A stretch of DNA of 64,000 nt from JAGIBJ01 sp032119795 (GTDB taxonomy: Bacteria > Actinomycetota > Thermoleophilia > Solirubrobacterales > Solirubrobacteraceae): the NCBI GenBank assembly GCA_032119795.1, contig JAUMFO010000041.1, positions 1 to 64,000 on the forward strand. The letters are read 5' to 3'. The notes under the pieces were generated by a model. It searched no databases, was not told the origin of the DNA, and was given only the letters and a program-made list of their open reading frames with translations. This document shows positions 25,883 to 34,121 of this stretch, piece by piece. The position numbers and the translations under genes were made by a program. Position 1 is the stretch's first letter; each line of letters starts with the position of its first letter.

Positions 25883-26158
25883 TCAGCGTGACTCACTGGG
25901 CGCTGCGTCCGGATCTTGGTCGTCCGCGAAAGAATCTGGCCCGGTCGTCACGCCCCACGCCCCCAAATCCTCGCTCGGCCGGGGCAGAATCAGCAGGATG
26001 GCGAGCGCGAGCAGCCACGAGAACAGCAGGCTGATCAAGAAGAACACGGCAAAGCTGCGGCCGCGGCGCTGCGCCGCCTGGCCCACGAGCACCGCCAGGA
26101 CGACCCAAACGGCCAGCCCCAGAACGAGGACGATCACCTCGACGGGGCCGACCGACAT
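25883..26158 (-). CDS. small two-span membrane protein
   Basis: 91-residue protein with two hydrophobic spans (VIVLVLGLAVWVVLAVLVG and FAVFFLISLLFSWLLALAILL) joined by a short basic QAAQRRGRS loop. The C-terminal tail is acidic and cytoplasmic or exposed. ATG 26158 lies 5 bases after the stop of the upstream gene, so it is the third gene of the operon beginning with the HD-domain gene at 27083. Function unknown. Confidence 0.68.
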   Translation of the reverse strand: MSVGPVEVIVLVLGLAVWVVLAVLVGQAAQRRGRSFAVFFLISLLFSWLLALAILLILPRPSEDLGAWGVTTGPDSFADDQDPDAAPSESR

Positions 26159-26163
26159 CGCCG

Positions 26164-26460
26164 CTACTCGTCGTCTTCTTCGGCGTCGATCACCTGTGCG
26201 AGCAGGTGGGGCAGCGCCTCATAGAAGAAGATCTTCTGGTCTTCGGGGATATCGATGGTGGCACCCTCAAAATGGGTGTGATCACCGTGCACGCGGATTT
26301 TCGGGGCGACGGTGGCCCCGGCGATCACAAAGAACGGCACCCAGGTGAAGTAGTCCAGGCCCTCGAACTCCTCGCGCTCCAGGCCGGAGTCCTCGAGGAT
26401 CTTGAGGAAGGGCGCGTCGAAGTTCGACTCGCCGATGGACAGGTCCGCGATCCGGGTCAT
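26164..26460 (-). CDS. small hypothetical protein
   Basis: 98-residue acidic soluble protein, not recognised, with a LDYFTWVPFFVIAG strand pair and a HGDHTHFEGATIDIPEDQ segment. ATG 26460 overlaps the stop of the HD-domain gene (ATGA). It also has its own TAGGTT -10 box 7 bases upstream (26473-26468), so it may be transcribed both with and without the HD gene. Confidence 0.65.
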   Translation of the reverse strand: MTRIADLSIGESNFDAPFLKILEDSGLEREEFEGLDYFTWVPFFVIAGATVAPKIRVHGDHTHFEGATIDIPEDQKIFFYEALPHLLAQVIDAEEDDE

Positions 26461-27083
26461 GCCGACGAACCTAGTGGGTGCGCCGCCGACGCGCTGCGCT
26501 CGCGCAGCGCCGCGACCGAGCCCTTGAGTTCGGCCAGCAGCGGCCCCGCCGTGGGGCCAAGCGCCTCGCGGCGCAGCTCGAACTGCGCGACGAGCGACTC
26601 GTAGTACCAAAGCAGTGCGTCGCGGCTGCCGGCCGAGTGGCGGGTCATCAGTGCCGGGCCCTCGCCTTCGAAGGCACGCAGGAGGGTGCGGGCATTGTCT
26701 GCCTTGTCGGCGAGGCTGATGAACAGCTCCGGCCTGGCCTTGGACGCCATCGCATCGAGGGTGTCTTGCTTGAGGGCCGTCCACGAGCGGCCCGTCGGCT
26801 CAATCTCATCGGACGACGCTTCAACCAGGGCCGCCACCACGTCGCCCCAGCGAGCGCGGATCTCGTCGAGTGCCGGTCGGCCGCCGCCATCCTCCACCAC
26901 GTCGTGCAGGAGCGCGGCGATGGCCACGTCCTCGTCGGCGCCGAGATCCAGCACGAGCGCGGAGACGGCCATCGCGTGGGCCATCGCCGGCACATGCGTG
27001 TTGGTGCGCTGGCGACCCTCGAAGTGGGCGGAGGCATAGACGAGGGCGCTATGGAAGCGCGGCCCAAGAACAGTGGCGATCAC
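26457..27083 (-). CDS. HD-domain (p)ppGpp-hydrolase-like protein
   Basis: 208-residue HD protein resembling the small alarmone hydrolases. The signature residues are HVPAMAHAM, LLHDVVEDGGG (HD pair and ED) and the later ADKADNARTLL motif of RelA/SpoT hydrolase domains. No synthetase, TGS or ACT domain is present. I start at GTG 27083 because upstream residues are unlike the family. Expected to bind Mn2+ and remove pyrophosphate from (p)ppGpp or a related nucleotide. First gene of a three-gene operon with two proteins of unknown function. Confidence 0.75.
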   Translation of the reverse strand: MIATVLGPRFHSALVYASAHFEGRQRTNTHVPAMAHAMAVSALVLDLGADEDVAIAALLHDVVEDGGGRPALDEIRARWGDVVAALVEASSDEIEPTGRSWTALKQDTLDAMASKARPELFISLADKADNARTLLRAFEGEGPALMTRHSAGSRDALLWYYESLVAQFELRREALGPTAGPLLAELKGSVAALRERSASAAHPLGSSA

Positions 27084-27189
27084 GTCTTCGAGCCTACGCC
27101 CCTTCCCGCCCCCTGGCCTCCGGTCTTCTCCGCAGCTCTGCGAGCGAAAAGAAGGCACCAACGCGGTCGGCGCCCGTAGTCCAATGGCC

Positions 27190-27708
27190 ATGACGATGCC
27201 ACCGGACCGAGCCAAGCCCACCGAACGCGACCCTGCTGCACGAGCGCGGGAATCCGTCTGGGACTACCCGCGCCCACCGCGACTGGAGCCAGAGACGCGG
27301 CGCGTCCGACTGATCGTGGACGACCAGCTCGTCGCCGAGACGACCCGCGCCCTGCGCATCCTGGAGACCAGCCACCCGCCGACGATCTACCTGCCGATGC
27401 GCGCCTTCCAGCCAGGCGTCCTCGTGAACACCGCCGGCTCGTCGCTGTGCGAGTTCAAGGGCGTCGCCAGGTACCACGACCTCGTCGTCCACGACCGGCG
27501 CATCGAGCGCGCCGGCTGGTCCTACCCCACGCCCGCCGGCCGCTTCGCCGCGCTCAAAGGCCACGTCGCCATCTACCCGGGGCGCGTCGACGAGGCCTGG
27601 CTCGGCGACGAGCGCGTGCGGGCCCAAGCCGGCGACTTCTACGGCGGCTGGATCACGTCCGAACTCGACGGCCCGTTCAAGGGCGCTGCGGGGACGCGCG
27701 GCTGGTAG
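27190..27708 (+). CDS. DUF427 family protein
   Basis: 172-residue DUF427 protein. Conserved strands are VRLIVDDQLVAETTRALRILETSHPPTIYLP, then SLCEFKGVARYHDLV, and the ending GDFYGGWITSELDGPFKG. The family is a small beta-tent fold of unknown role. I choose ATG 27190, since a TAGTCC -10 box lies exactly 7 bases upstream; ATG 27184 is an alternative. The first 35 residues are basic and poorly conserved. Confidence 0.82.
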   Translation: MTMPPDRAKPTERDPAARARESVWDYPRPPRLEPETRRVRLIVDDQLVAETTRALRILETSHPPTIYLPMRAFQPGVLVNTAGSSLCEFKGVARYHDLVVHDRRIERAGWSYPTPAGRFAALKGHVAIYPGRVDEAWLGDERVRAQAGDFYGGWITSELDGPFKGAAGTRGW

Positions 27709-27817
27709 GCGGGCCGAGCGCCGGGCACCCCCAAGCAAGCGGCGAGCCGGAAGTGGACGCCGCCTCTCAGATGCTTCGGGTTGCGATACATCCGTACTCG
27801 TACTATCGTGGCGCGCC

Positions 27818-28150
27818 ATGGCGCTTCGCGAACCCACTCTCTTCACGCTCGCTGCACTGCGCGACGGGCCACTCCACGGCTACGCCGTCGCCGCGCGAGC
27901 CCGCGAGCTCTCGCAGGGCCGCATCGAGCTGACGGCCGGCACGCTCTACGGCGCGCTTGATCGCCTCGTCGCCAGTGGGCTCGTCGAGATCGACCGCGAA
28001 GAGGTCGTCGAGGGGCGCCGCCGCCGCTACCACCGTCTGACCGAAGACGGAGCCCGCGCCGTCGAGGAGGAGCTGAGCCGTCTGCGGTCGACCGTCTCCG
28101 CCCTCGACCGCCCCACCCAGCGCGTCGGCCGACCGGCGACCCAGGCATGA
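27818..28150 (+). CDS. PadR-family transcriptional regulator
   Basis: 110-residue PadR regulator. Its winged helix shows LFTLAALRDGPLHGYAVAARARELS, then ELTAGTLYGALDRLVASGLVE and RRRYHRLTEDG, nearly the textbook family pattern, with a short C-terminal dimerisation helix. A TACTAT -10 element at 27801-27806 lies 11 bases upstream and overlaps a GTACTCGTAC direct repeat that could be its operator. The stop overlaps the start of the following membrane protein gene (ATGA), the usual PadR plus membrane-target arrangement. A paralogous pair lies at 42429-43830. Confidence 0.92.
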   Translation: MALREPTLFTLAALRDGPLHGYAVAARARELSQGRIELTAGTLYGALDRLVASGLVEIDREEVVEGRRRRYHRLTEDGARAVEEELSRLRSTVSALDRPTQRVGRPATQA

Positions 28151-29436
28151 GCGCCGCCGAAGGCCCCAAGCCCGTCGACGACCAGCCCGCGGCTCGCGAG
28201 ACCGGCGAGCGCCGGCTGCGCGCTGCCCTGTGGACGTGGTCGCGGCGGGATCGTCGTGCCTCCGGTGAGGTGGTGCTCGACACCGCGCGCGACCTCATCG
28301 ATCACGGCGGATCGATCAACAAAGAAGCCCGCGCCCTCGCTCGCACGGGGCTCGTCCTGCGGGCCCGCGGGACCGCTCGGGATCTGCGCGCCGCACCATG
28401 GCAGGCCGCTGCGCCGCTGGTGCTCGTCGCGACCGCCACGCTTTGCATGGCGCTGCTCGTCGCCGACGCTGGCGGCTGGGGACTGATCTGGCCGGGCGAG
28501 CAGGCCACCTATTCGACGTACGCGCCAGATCGATTCGGTGGCGCCGACAACGGCGAGCTGCTGCGATGGCTCTACAACCGGGCCTCCGACTGGCTGTTCC
28601 TCCACGGCGCCCAAGTCTTCGTCGCCGTCGGCGCTGCCCTGGTGGTCGCAGCGCTCGCCGGAGCACGTTGGCTGACGGTGCCGCTCGCCGCTGCACTGGC
28701 GATCGTCGCCGCGGGTTGGATCCGTGCCAACGATCGCCTCGGCTACGTGACGACGGTGTCGATCGCAACTCCCGAAGGCATCGACCCCAACGGCCCGATC
28801 CAGGCGAGCATCACGATGTCTGCCGTCGTCGGCCTCCTGCTCGCGCTTGCGCTCATCACCGCGCTGGCCTGGGCGATCACGGGGACGTTCGCACGCCGCC
28901 GAGGCGACGGCTCCGCCTCCGGCCACTCCCAAAGCCGGTCGCGTCGGGCGAGCTTTGCCATCGGAGCGTTGGCGGCCGCCGCGGTGGTCGCAGGGCCGTT
29001 TGCCGCCGCGGTGGCGAGCTACGCCGCCGACCTCGCAGATCCGGGCGAGCCGCTCCTTGCCTACGGCGCGCAGACGATCTACCTGCTGGTCGGCGCGACG
29101 GTGCTCACGTTCGGGGTCGCGCTGGCGACACCCCGGCGCGCACCGTCCGCGGCCGTCGCCTCGGTGCTCGTCAGCGCGGCGCTGTGGGGGCCGGCCCTGT
29201 GGCTCGGGACGGGCGTGTGGGCGATCAACGGCTTGCCGTTCGACGCACTGCTCGGCGAAGGCTCGGCCGCGTTGCTCTTCTGGGGCTACTCCGGGGTCGG
29301 CGGCCTCCTGCTCGGCGTGTGGGCGCTGGCCCGCGCAGGCCGGGCCAGCGCAGGCAACGACGGCCCGACGGCCGCTGCCACGGCGCCTCCGGGAAGCTCC
29401 GCATCCGCGACGACATGCCCTGAGCCCTCGCGCTGA
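28147..29436 (+). CDS. polytopic membrane protein paired with PadR
   Basis: 429-residue integral membrane protein. A 75-residue basic cytoplasmic N-terminal region is followed by about seven to eight hydrophobic spans beginning near residue 87 (AAPLVLVATATLCMALLV) and ending near 400, with a short polar tail. It is co-transcribed with the PadR gene. It has the same design as the membrane protein at 42429-43517. Such pairs usually form stress- or drug-responsive modules; the substrate is unknown. Confidence 0.75.
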   Translation: MSAAEGPKPVDDQPAARETGERRLRAALWTWSRRDRRASGEVVLDTARDLIDHGGSINKEARALARTGLVLRARGTARDLRAAPWQAAAPLVLVATATLCMALLVADAGGWGLIWPGEQATYSTYAPDRFGGADNGELLRWLYNRASDWLFLHGAQVFVAVGAALVVAALAGARWLTVPLAAALAIVAAGWIRANDRLGYVTTVSIATPEGIDPNGPIQASITMSAVVGLLLALALITALAWAITGTFARRRGDGSASGHSQSRSRRASFAIGALAAAAVVAGPFAAAVASYAADLADPGEPLLAYGAQTIYLLVGATVLTFGVALATPRRAPSAAVASVLVSAALWGPALWLGTGVWAINGLPFDALLGEGSAALLFWGYSGVGGLLLGVWALARAGRASAGNDGPTAAATAPPGSSASATTCPEPSR

Positions 29437-29449
29437 GAACGCGGTTTGC

Positions 29450-31510
29450 TCAGCGCTTGATGGCGATGCTGAGCTCGCGGCGGTTGCTTGCGCGGCCCTG
29501 CGCGTCGACGAAGACGGCCTTGAGCTTGTAGCGGCCGGCCGGGAGCGGCTTGCCGGCCAGTCGACCGGTGAACACGAGCCTCGTCGTGCCCGCGGAGATC
29601 GGCGCAGACAACGCCGGCTTCAGGTTCTTGGCTCGCCCACCCAAGGGCGTGCTGGTGACCACGACGCGCAGCGTGCCCGCCACGTTGCCGGTGGCGGCGA
29701 GCGCGAGGCCGTCGCCGCGCCCGATCAGTCCTTCACCCGTGGCGGCGGGCTTGAATCGCTTCGCCGCCAGCGCCTTGAACGATCGCAACGACGGGAGCGC
29801 CAGCAGCTCGGTGGTGGCGTCCGCGTCCAATGACTGCGCCGTGGCCGTCGGCACCTGGGCGACCGACGTGGTCTTGGTGGTGACACCGGACGTGGTCGGG
29901 GTCGTTCCCGCCGAAGGTGTGGTGGCGGTCGGCGCCGTTGAGCTCGACGGAGCGGGCGCGGGGGCCGTGGGGGCCGTGGTGGTCGTACCGGTGGGCGTCG
30001 GCTCGGTCGGCGTGGTCGGCGTCGGCTCGGTCGGCGTGGTTGGCGTCGGCCCGGTCGGCGTCGTAGGCGTCGGCTCGGTCGGCCCGGTCGGCGTCGTGGG
30101 CGGCGTCGTGGGCGTCGGCGTGGGCTCGGTGGGCTCGACTGGCACCGTCGACCCCTCTAGGCGTGCTTGACGCTGAGCGCCGGCCGGCTGCCAGAGCGCG
30201 ACCGCGTCACCGTCGGCCGCAACGGCTGCGCCGATGGCCGAGATCTTGGCCGACGTCGACTCCAGCGTCTGGCTCGCCTCGAAGACTCCGGTGCCAGGCG
30301 CCATGACGGCCACACGCGCGGCGTCACCACTGCTCTGGCGGTGCGCCCACGCGACGACGGTCACGCCGCCGCGGCCAGCCGCCACCACGGGGTCGACGCC
30401 GGTCTCGCCGACGCTCGAGAGCTGCACTGCCGCGTCGAAGGAGGTCGCCCCCGCGCCGCGGTAGGCGGCCATGACCTCGCCCGCGTCGGCCGGGGCGCCC
30501 TGCGCCGGCTCGACCCAGCTCACGACGGCCCCACCGGCGTCGCTGGCGGCCACATCTGGCTCGGCGGCAGACATTGACATCGCATTCGCGGGCCAGCCGG
30601 TAGCGCCGACGATCCGCGTCGCCGCCCAGACGCCGGCCGCAGCGCCCGTCTCCGAGGAGCGGTTGCCCCAGGCGAGCGTCGCGTTGCCGGCGGCGTCATA
30701 GACGACGCTGGGGTCGTCGATGGTGAGCGAGCTCGACTGGAAGACGAGCCTGCTCCCCGTGAAGCTGGTGGAACCGGTTTTGAGCGTCGCGGCGCGCAGC
30801 GCGACCGCCCCGATGTAGGGCGGCGAGTAGCTCACGCCGGTCTCCGTCCACACGAGCGCGCCGTTGCCCTGCGGGTCGAAGGCGAGCTCGGGCTGGCCGG
30901 CGTTCGCGCTCAAGGGCGCAATCGTCTGCACGGGCTGCACCGCGCCGGTCGTCACCTCGAGCGCGCTCACGCGGATCTGGCTGTAGGAGTCGGCGGTCGT
31001 CTGGCGCCAGGCCAGCGTGGCCGTGCCGGCCGCCGAGAAGGCGACCGCCGGAGCCGTCGCCGGATTGCCGTCGGAGAGCTGCTGCGGCGCCGTCCAACTG
31101 CTGGCCGCACCGACGCGGCGGGCGAAGAAGACGTTGTGCTGGGCACCCGTCGACTGGCGGGCCGTCCACCCGACGACCGCGTTGCCTTGCGCGTCGGACG
31201 CAAACGCCAGATCAGCGACCTGCAGCGAGTCGGCGCCCGAACTCGGCGTGAGGCGCGTCGCCGCGCCGAAGCTCGTCGATCCCTCGGCCAAGGTCGAAGC
31301 CCAAACGGAGTCGACTCCGCCGGAGGACTTGCGCCACACCGCCGTCGCGTTGCCGGCGTCGTCGTAGCCGACCTTCACATCGTGGGACGCGGCGCCAGCG
31401 GCGTCGCTCGCCGCCGACCAAACCGGGGCAGCAGCAGACGTCGCGCCAGGCAGGGCGGCGAGTCCGAAGACGAAGAACAGGACGAGGGGAAGCCAGCGCG
31501 GGGAACGCAT
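29450..31510 (-). CDS. large secreted protein with Thr/Pro-rich linker
   Basis: 686-residue exported protein. Signal peptide MRSPRWLPLVLFFVFGLAALPGATSA. Residues 30-465 contain about eight repeats of a strand pattern like VGYDDAGNATAVWR or VGWTARQSTGA, suggesting a beta-propeller. A Thr/Pro/Glu-rich linker (about 465-550) is encoded by tandem GGC-GTC units, followed by a C-terminal beta domain ending in AGRYKLKAVFVDAQGRASNRRELSIAIKR, a common actinobacterial surface module. TACGGT (31523-31518) is 7 bases before the ATG. Probably a cell-surface adhesin-like or sensor protein; no enzyme motif. Confidence 0.75.
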   Translation of the reverse strand: MRSPRWLPLVLFFVFGLAALPGATSAAAPVWSAASDAAGAASHDVKVGYDDAGNATAVWRKSSGGVDSVWASTLAEGSTSFGAATRLTPSSGADSLQVADLAFASDAQGNAVVGWTARQSTGAQHNVFFARRVGAASSWTAPQQLSDGNPATAPAVAFSAAGTATLAWRQTTADSYSQIRVSALEVTTGAVQPVQTIAPLSANAGQPELAFDPQGNGALVWTETGVSYSPPYIGAVALRAATLKTGSTSFTGSRLVFQSSSLTIDDPSVVYDAAGNATLAWGNRSSETGAAAGVWAATRIVGATGWPANAMSMSAAEPDVAASDAGGAVVSWVEPAQGAPADAGEVMAAYRGAGATSFDAAVQLSSVGETGVDPVVAAGRGGVTVVAWAHRQSSGDAARVAVMAPGTGVFEASQTLESTSAKISAIGAAVAADGDAVALWQPAGAQRQARLEGSTVPVEPTEPTPTPTTPPTTPTGPTEPTPTTPTGPTPTTPTEPTPTTPTEPTPTGTTTTAPTAPAPAPSSSTAPTATTPSAGTTPTTSGVTTKTTSVAQVPTATAQSLDADATTELLALPSLRSFKALAAKRFKPAATGEGLIGRGDGLALAATGNVAGTLRVVVTSTPLGGRAKNLKPALSAPISAGTTRLVFTGRLAGKPLPAGRYKLKAVFVDAQGRASNRRELSIAIKR
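29990..30145 (-). repeat. tandem Thr/Pro/Glu codon repeat
   Basis: Degenerate tandem units of about 9-15 bases (GTCGGCGTCGGCTCG-type on the plus strand) encode the PTEPTPTTP linker of the secreted protein. Length variation by slippage is likely between strains. Confidence 0.7.
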
Positions 31511-31593
31511 CCGGGCGACCGTACGCCTCCCGGAATGCCCGCGCTAGGGCCTCATACCGCCCTCAGATTGGCGCCAAACCGCTCGCCAACCTG

Positions 31594-31617
31594 CGGCTTA
31601 CCGAAAGCCGGTTTTTT
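31594..31617 (+). terminator. Rho-independent terminator, plus orientation
   Basis: Hairpin CGGCTT-ACCGA-AAGCCG (31594-31610) followed by G and six T residues (31612-31617). This is the clearest classical terminator I saw in the window. It faces rightward, although the genes on both sides (29450-31510 and 31629-32369) are transcribed leftward, so it would end an antisense or read-through transcript. Confidence 0.6.
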
Positions 31618-31628
31618 GGACGGACGAC

Positions 31629-32369
31629 CTACTTGGTCTCGAGCTTCGCGCTGAGGATCACCACGGGCTTGCTCGGCGGGCCGTCGGCGCCCTCGGTGCC
31701 CTGCTCGGAGATCAGCTTCGCGATGTTCTGGCCCTTCACGACCTTGCCGGCCACGGCGTACTCCGGCGGCAGCCCAACGTCGGCGCCCGTCACGATGAAG
31801 AACTGGCTGCCGGACGTGCCGGGAGCCTCGGTGCCCGTCTTGGCCATCGCCACGACGCCCTCCGTGTACTTCGTGTCGCTCGGCGGCGCCTCGACGACCT
31901 TCCACGACGGCCCACCTGAGCCGTTGCCGGCCGGGTCACCGCCCTGGATCACGAAGCCCTCAACGGTGCGGTGGAACGCCAGGCCGTCGTAGTACCCGGC
32001 CTTGGCGAGCGTGGCGACCGAGTTGGCCGTCTTCGGGTTCTTGGCTGCGTCGAGCTCGATCTTGATCGTGCCGCACGACGTCTCAAGCACCAGGATGTTG
32101 CGCTGATCGGTCGGCAGGGAACCCGACGGCTCAGGCGTATCCGGCGACTTGGGTGCGGCGGCGGGCACGTCGGCGCACTCGCCAGCCTTGATCTTCACCT
32201 TGCTGGTCTCAGCCTCCGGCGTGGTGGCCGGCGTCGACGCAGCGGGCGTCGACGGCGTCGTCTCCGCCGCCGGCGGCGTCACCGCGACATCCGGATTCGG
32301 GTCGGGGTCGCCACAAGCACTGAGGGTCAGGGCGGTGGCAGAGAGGATCGTCAGCAGGCGAAGGCGCAC
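31629..32369 (-). CDS. cyclophilin-type peptidyl-prolyl isomerase lipoprotein
   Basis: 246-residue exported lipoprotein. The lipobox is LSAC (Cys19), followed by a Thr/Pro/Ala-rich tether (25-60) and a cyclophilin domain from about 92 to 244. Cyclophilin motifs visible are YYDGLAFHRTVEGFVIQGGDP (with the catalytic Arg in FHR) and GSQFFIVTG. It folds proline-containing exported proteins at the outer face of the membrane. The start is GTG 32369; TAAGGT (32381-32376) is 6 bases upstream. Length and active-site residues are normal. Confidence 0.92.
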   Translation of the reverse strand: MRLRLLTILSATALTLSACGDPDPNPDVAVTPPAAETTPSTPAASTPATTPEAETSKVKIKAGECADVPAAAPKSPDTPEPSGSLPTDQRNILVLETSCGTIKIELDAAKNPKTANSVATLAKAGYYDGLAFHRTVEGFVIQGGDPAGNGSGGPSWKVVEAPPSDTKYTEGVVAMAKTGTEAPGTSGSQFFIVTGADVGLPPEYAVAGKVVKGQNIAKLISEQGTEGADGPPSKPVVILSAKLETK

Positions 32370-32437
32370 GCGCGCACCTTACGCCAAGCACCCTGCGGAG
32401 CGGAGCAGTTCCCCCCGAAGTGCGCTTCACTGAAGGG

Positions 32438-32740
32438 GTGAGCGCAACCGAAACCGAGCAGCACCCCGCAGGCTTTGACTGGCGGGAGCGGTTCCCGGAC
32501 GTCCAGCTCGTCAAGCGGACGGTCGACGTCGAGGTCTACCTCGCGTACGAGGGCGACGCGTTCTGGCTGATCGTCGACGAGTCCGCGATCGCGGAGTCGC
32601 TCGACCCCGACGAGGACGCAGACATCCTCGGCGCGCTCGTCACCATCGAGCGCCACGAAGACACCCGCTCGCTGCTGCCGGTGCTCCAGTCGCGGGGCGT
32701 CGGCGTCGGCGACCTCGAACGGGCCCTGCGAGCTAGCTAG
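32438..32740 (+). CDS. small hypothetical protein
   Basis: 100-residue acidic soluble protein, unknown family, with a strand-rich centre (KRTVDVEVYLAYEGDAFWLIVDES). The start is uncertain: GTG 32438 (MSATETEQ) is preferred, GTG 32420 is possible. Its stop overlaps the convergent phosphofructokinase stop by 4 bases (CTAG). Confidence 0.6.
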   Translation: MSATETEQHPAGFDWRERFPDVQLVKRTVDVEVYLAYEGDAFWLIVDESAIAESLDPDEDADILGALVTIERHEDTRSLLPVLQSRGVGVGDLERALRAS

Positions 32741-33747
32741 CCCAGGAACGTCTCGGCGAGGTCGAGTTCTTCCTCGGGGATCGTGTTGAGATGCGCCGTC
32801 GCCTCAGCCAGCGGGACGAGCTTGATCGTGGAGCCGCGCAGCGCTGCCATCGTGCCGAACTCATGGTCACGCACCGCAAGGTGCGCGCGCTGGCCGTAGC
32901 GGCTGGCCAGCACCCGGTCGTAGGCCGTCGGCGTGCCGCCGCGCTGCACGTGGCCAAGGACCACGGCGCGCGTCTCCGCGCCCGTGCGGTCTTCCAGCTC
33001 GCGCTCGAGCCAGTGCCCAATGCCTCCGAGCAGCGGCCGACCCATCGGATCCACACGCCCCTTCGTGACCGCCTCGCCGCCCTTGGGGAGCGCACCTTCG
33101 GCGACGACGATGATCGAGAACCCACGCCCACGGCTCCGGCGCGCCAGCACGCGCGCCGCAACATCCTCCAGCTCAAACGGCCGCTCGGGCACGAGAATCA
33201 CATCGGCGCCTCCAGCGAGCCCAGCATGCAAGGCGATCCAGCCGGCGTTGCGACCCATCACCTCCACGATCAGGGTGCGGTAGTGGCTCTCGGCCGTGGT
33301 GTGGAGTCGATCGATCGCCTCCGTCGCGATCTGCACCGCCGTGTCGAAGCCAAACGTCCGGTCCGTCCCTGAGAGGTCGTTATCGATCGTCTTGGGCACC
33401 CCGACGATCGGGAGTTCGCGAGCAAACTCGTTGGCGGCATAGAGCGTCCCGTTGCCGCCGATGGCGATCAGGCCGTCGAGTCGCTCGTCGATGAACCGCT
33501 GTGCGACTAGGCCGCGGTGCTCCAGGGCGCTGCGCCGCGAGGTGCCGAGGATCGTGCCGCCCCGGTGGAGGATCCCCGCGATGCGATCGATCGGCAACTC
33601 CATCGTGTTGCCGTCGACGACCCCGCCCCAGCCGTCCCGGAACCCCACGACCTCATCCCCGTATTGGTGCGCGCTGCGCACCACGGCTCGAATGACTGCG
33701 TTGAGTCCTGGGCAGTCGCCGCCGCCCGTGAGAATGCCGATCCGCAT
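32737..33747 (-). CDS. pfkA: 6-phosphofructokinase
   Basis: 336-residue phosphofructokinase, phosphorylating fructose 6-phosphate to the 1,6-bisphosphate in glycolysis. Motifs: GILTGGGDCPGLNAVIRA (5-22), GGNGT (97-101), PKTIDND (118-124). Position 104 (E. coli numbering) is Gly, as in ATP enzymes, while position 124 is Lys, as in PPi enzymes. This Gly/Lys pairing is the one seen in ATP-dependent actinomycete enzymes, so ATP use is likeliest. I start at ATG 33747 because MRIGILTGGG is the natural family N-terminus. It is monocistronic and convergent with the small gene at 32438. Confidence 0.95.
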   Translation of the reverse strand: MRIGILTGGGDCPGLNAVIRAVVRSAHQYGDEVVGFRDGWGGVVDGNTMELPIDRIAGILHRGGTILGTSRRSALEHRGLVAQRFIDERLDGLIAIGGNGTLYAANEFARELPIVGVPKTIDNDLSGTDRTFGFDTAVQIATEAIDRLHTTAESHYRTLIVEVMGRNAGWIALHAGLAGGADVILVPERPFELEDVAARVLARRSRGRGFSIIVVAEGALPKGGEAVTKGRVDPMGRPLLGGIGHWLERELEDRTGAETRAVVLGHVQRGGTPTAYDRVLASRYGQRAHLAVRDHEFGTMAALRGSTIKLVPLAEATAHLNTIPEEELDLAETFLG

Positions 33748-33861
33748 CGGCCAAGCAAACTGGTCCGGGCGGGGGCAGCGCAAGGGCCAAGGGGAGGAGA
33801 TCTTGCGAACCGGTCGAATCGCAGGGGTTTTGCCGCCGGTGGGCGTGGTGGACTATGGCCT

Positions 33862-34041
33862 GTGCCGGTCTCCCGCATCCTCACGCACGAGTCCTTGCAT
33901 CCCAGCGACGCCGCACCGCGCCGCGCCGCTGCCCTTGGATTTGGCACCAGCAAAGCGTCGCTGGCCCTCGGTACCGTCGCCCTCGCGACGGCGATCACGC
34001 TCCTCGGCGCCCCGGCCGCCGAGGCCCTCGGCCTGCTCTAG
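33862..34041 (+). CDS. possible small membrane or exported peptide
   Basis: 59-residue frame from GTG 33862: a polar N-terminal half (about 30 residues with HPSDAAPRR), then one hydrophobic stretch (ASLALGTVALATAITLLGAPAAEA) and an abrupt end. GACTAT at 33851-33856 could be a -10 box. It occupies the otherwise empty stretch 33748-34121. Evidence for translation is modest. Confidence 0.33.
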   Translation: MPVSRILTHESLHPSDAAPRRAAALGFGTSKASLALGTVALATAITLLGAPAAEALGLL

Positions 34042-34121
34042 CACCCGCCTGCGGCGAACTACGCGCACGACTGCGCGGCGCTTCGGAAGACGCCAGCACG
34101 CAGCGTTCATAGATTCGGTAG

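Noticed and set aside
25819..26034. 71-residue plus-strand frame
   Set aside because: It overlaps the small membrane protein antisense, has no ribosome-binding site or -10 box at the usual distance, and has shadow-like composition.
28027..28932. 301-residue minus frame over the PadR/membrane gene pair
   Set aside because: Shadow frame; the plus strand has a PadR domain and membrane spans.
29990..30145. possible CRISPR-like periodicity
   Set aside because: The repeat is a short in-frame codon repeat without spacers, encoding a Thr/Pro linker.
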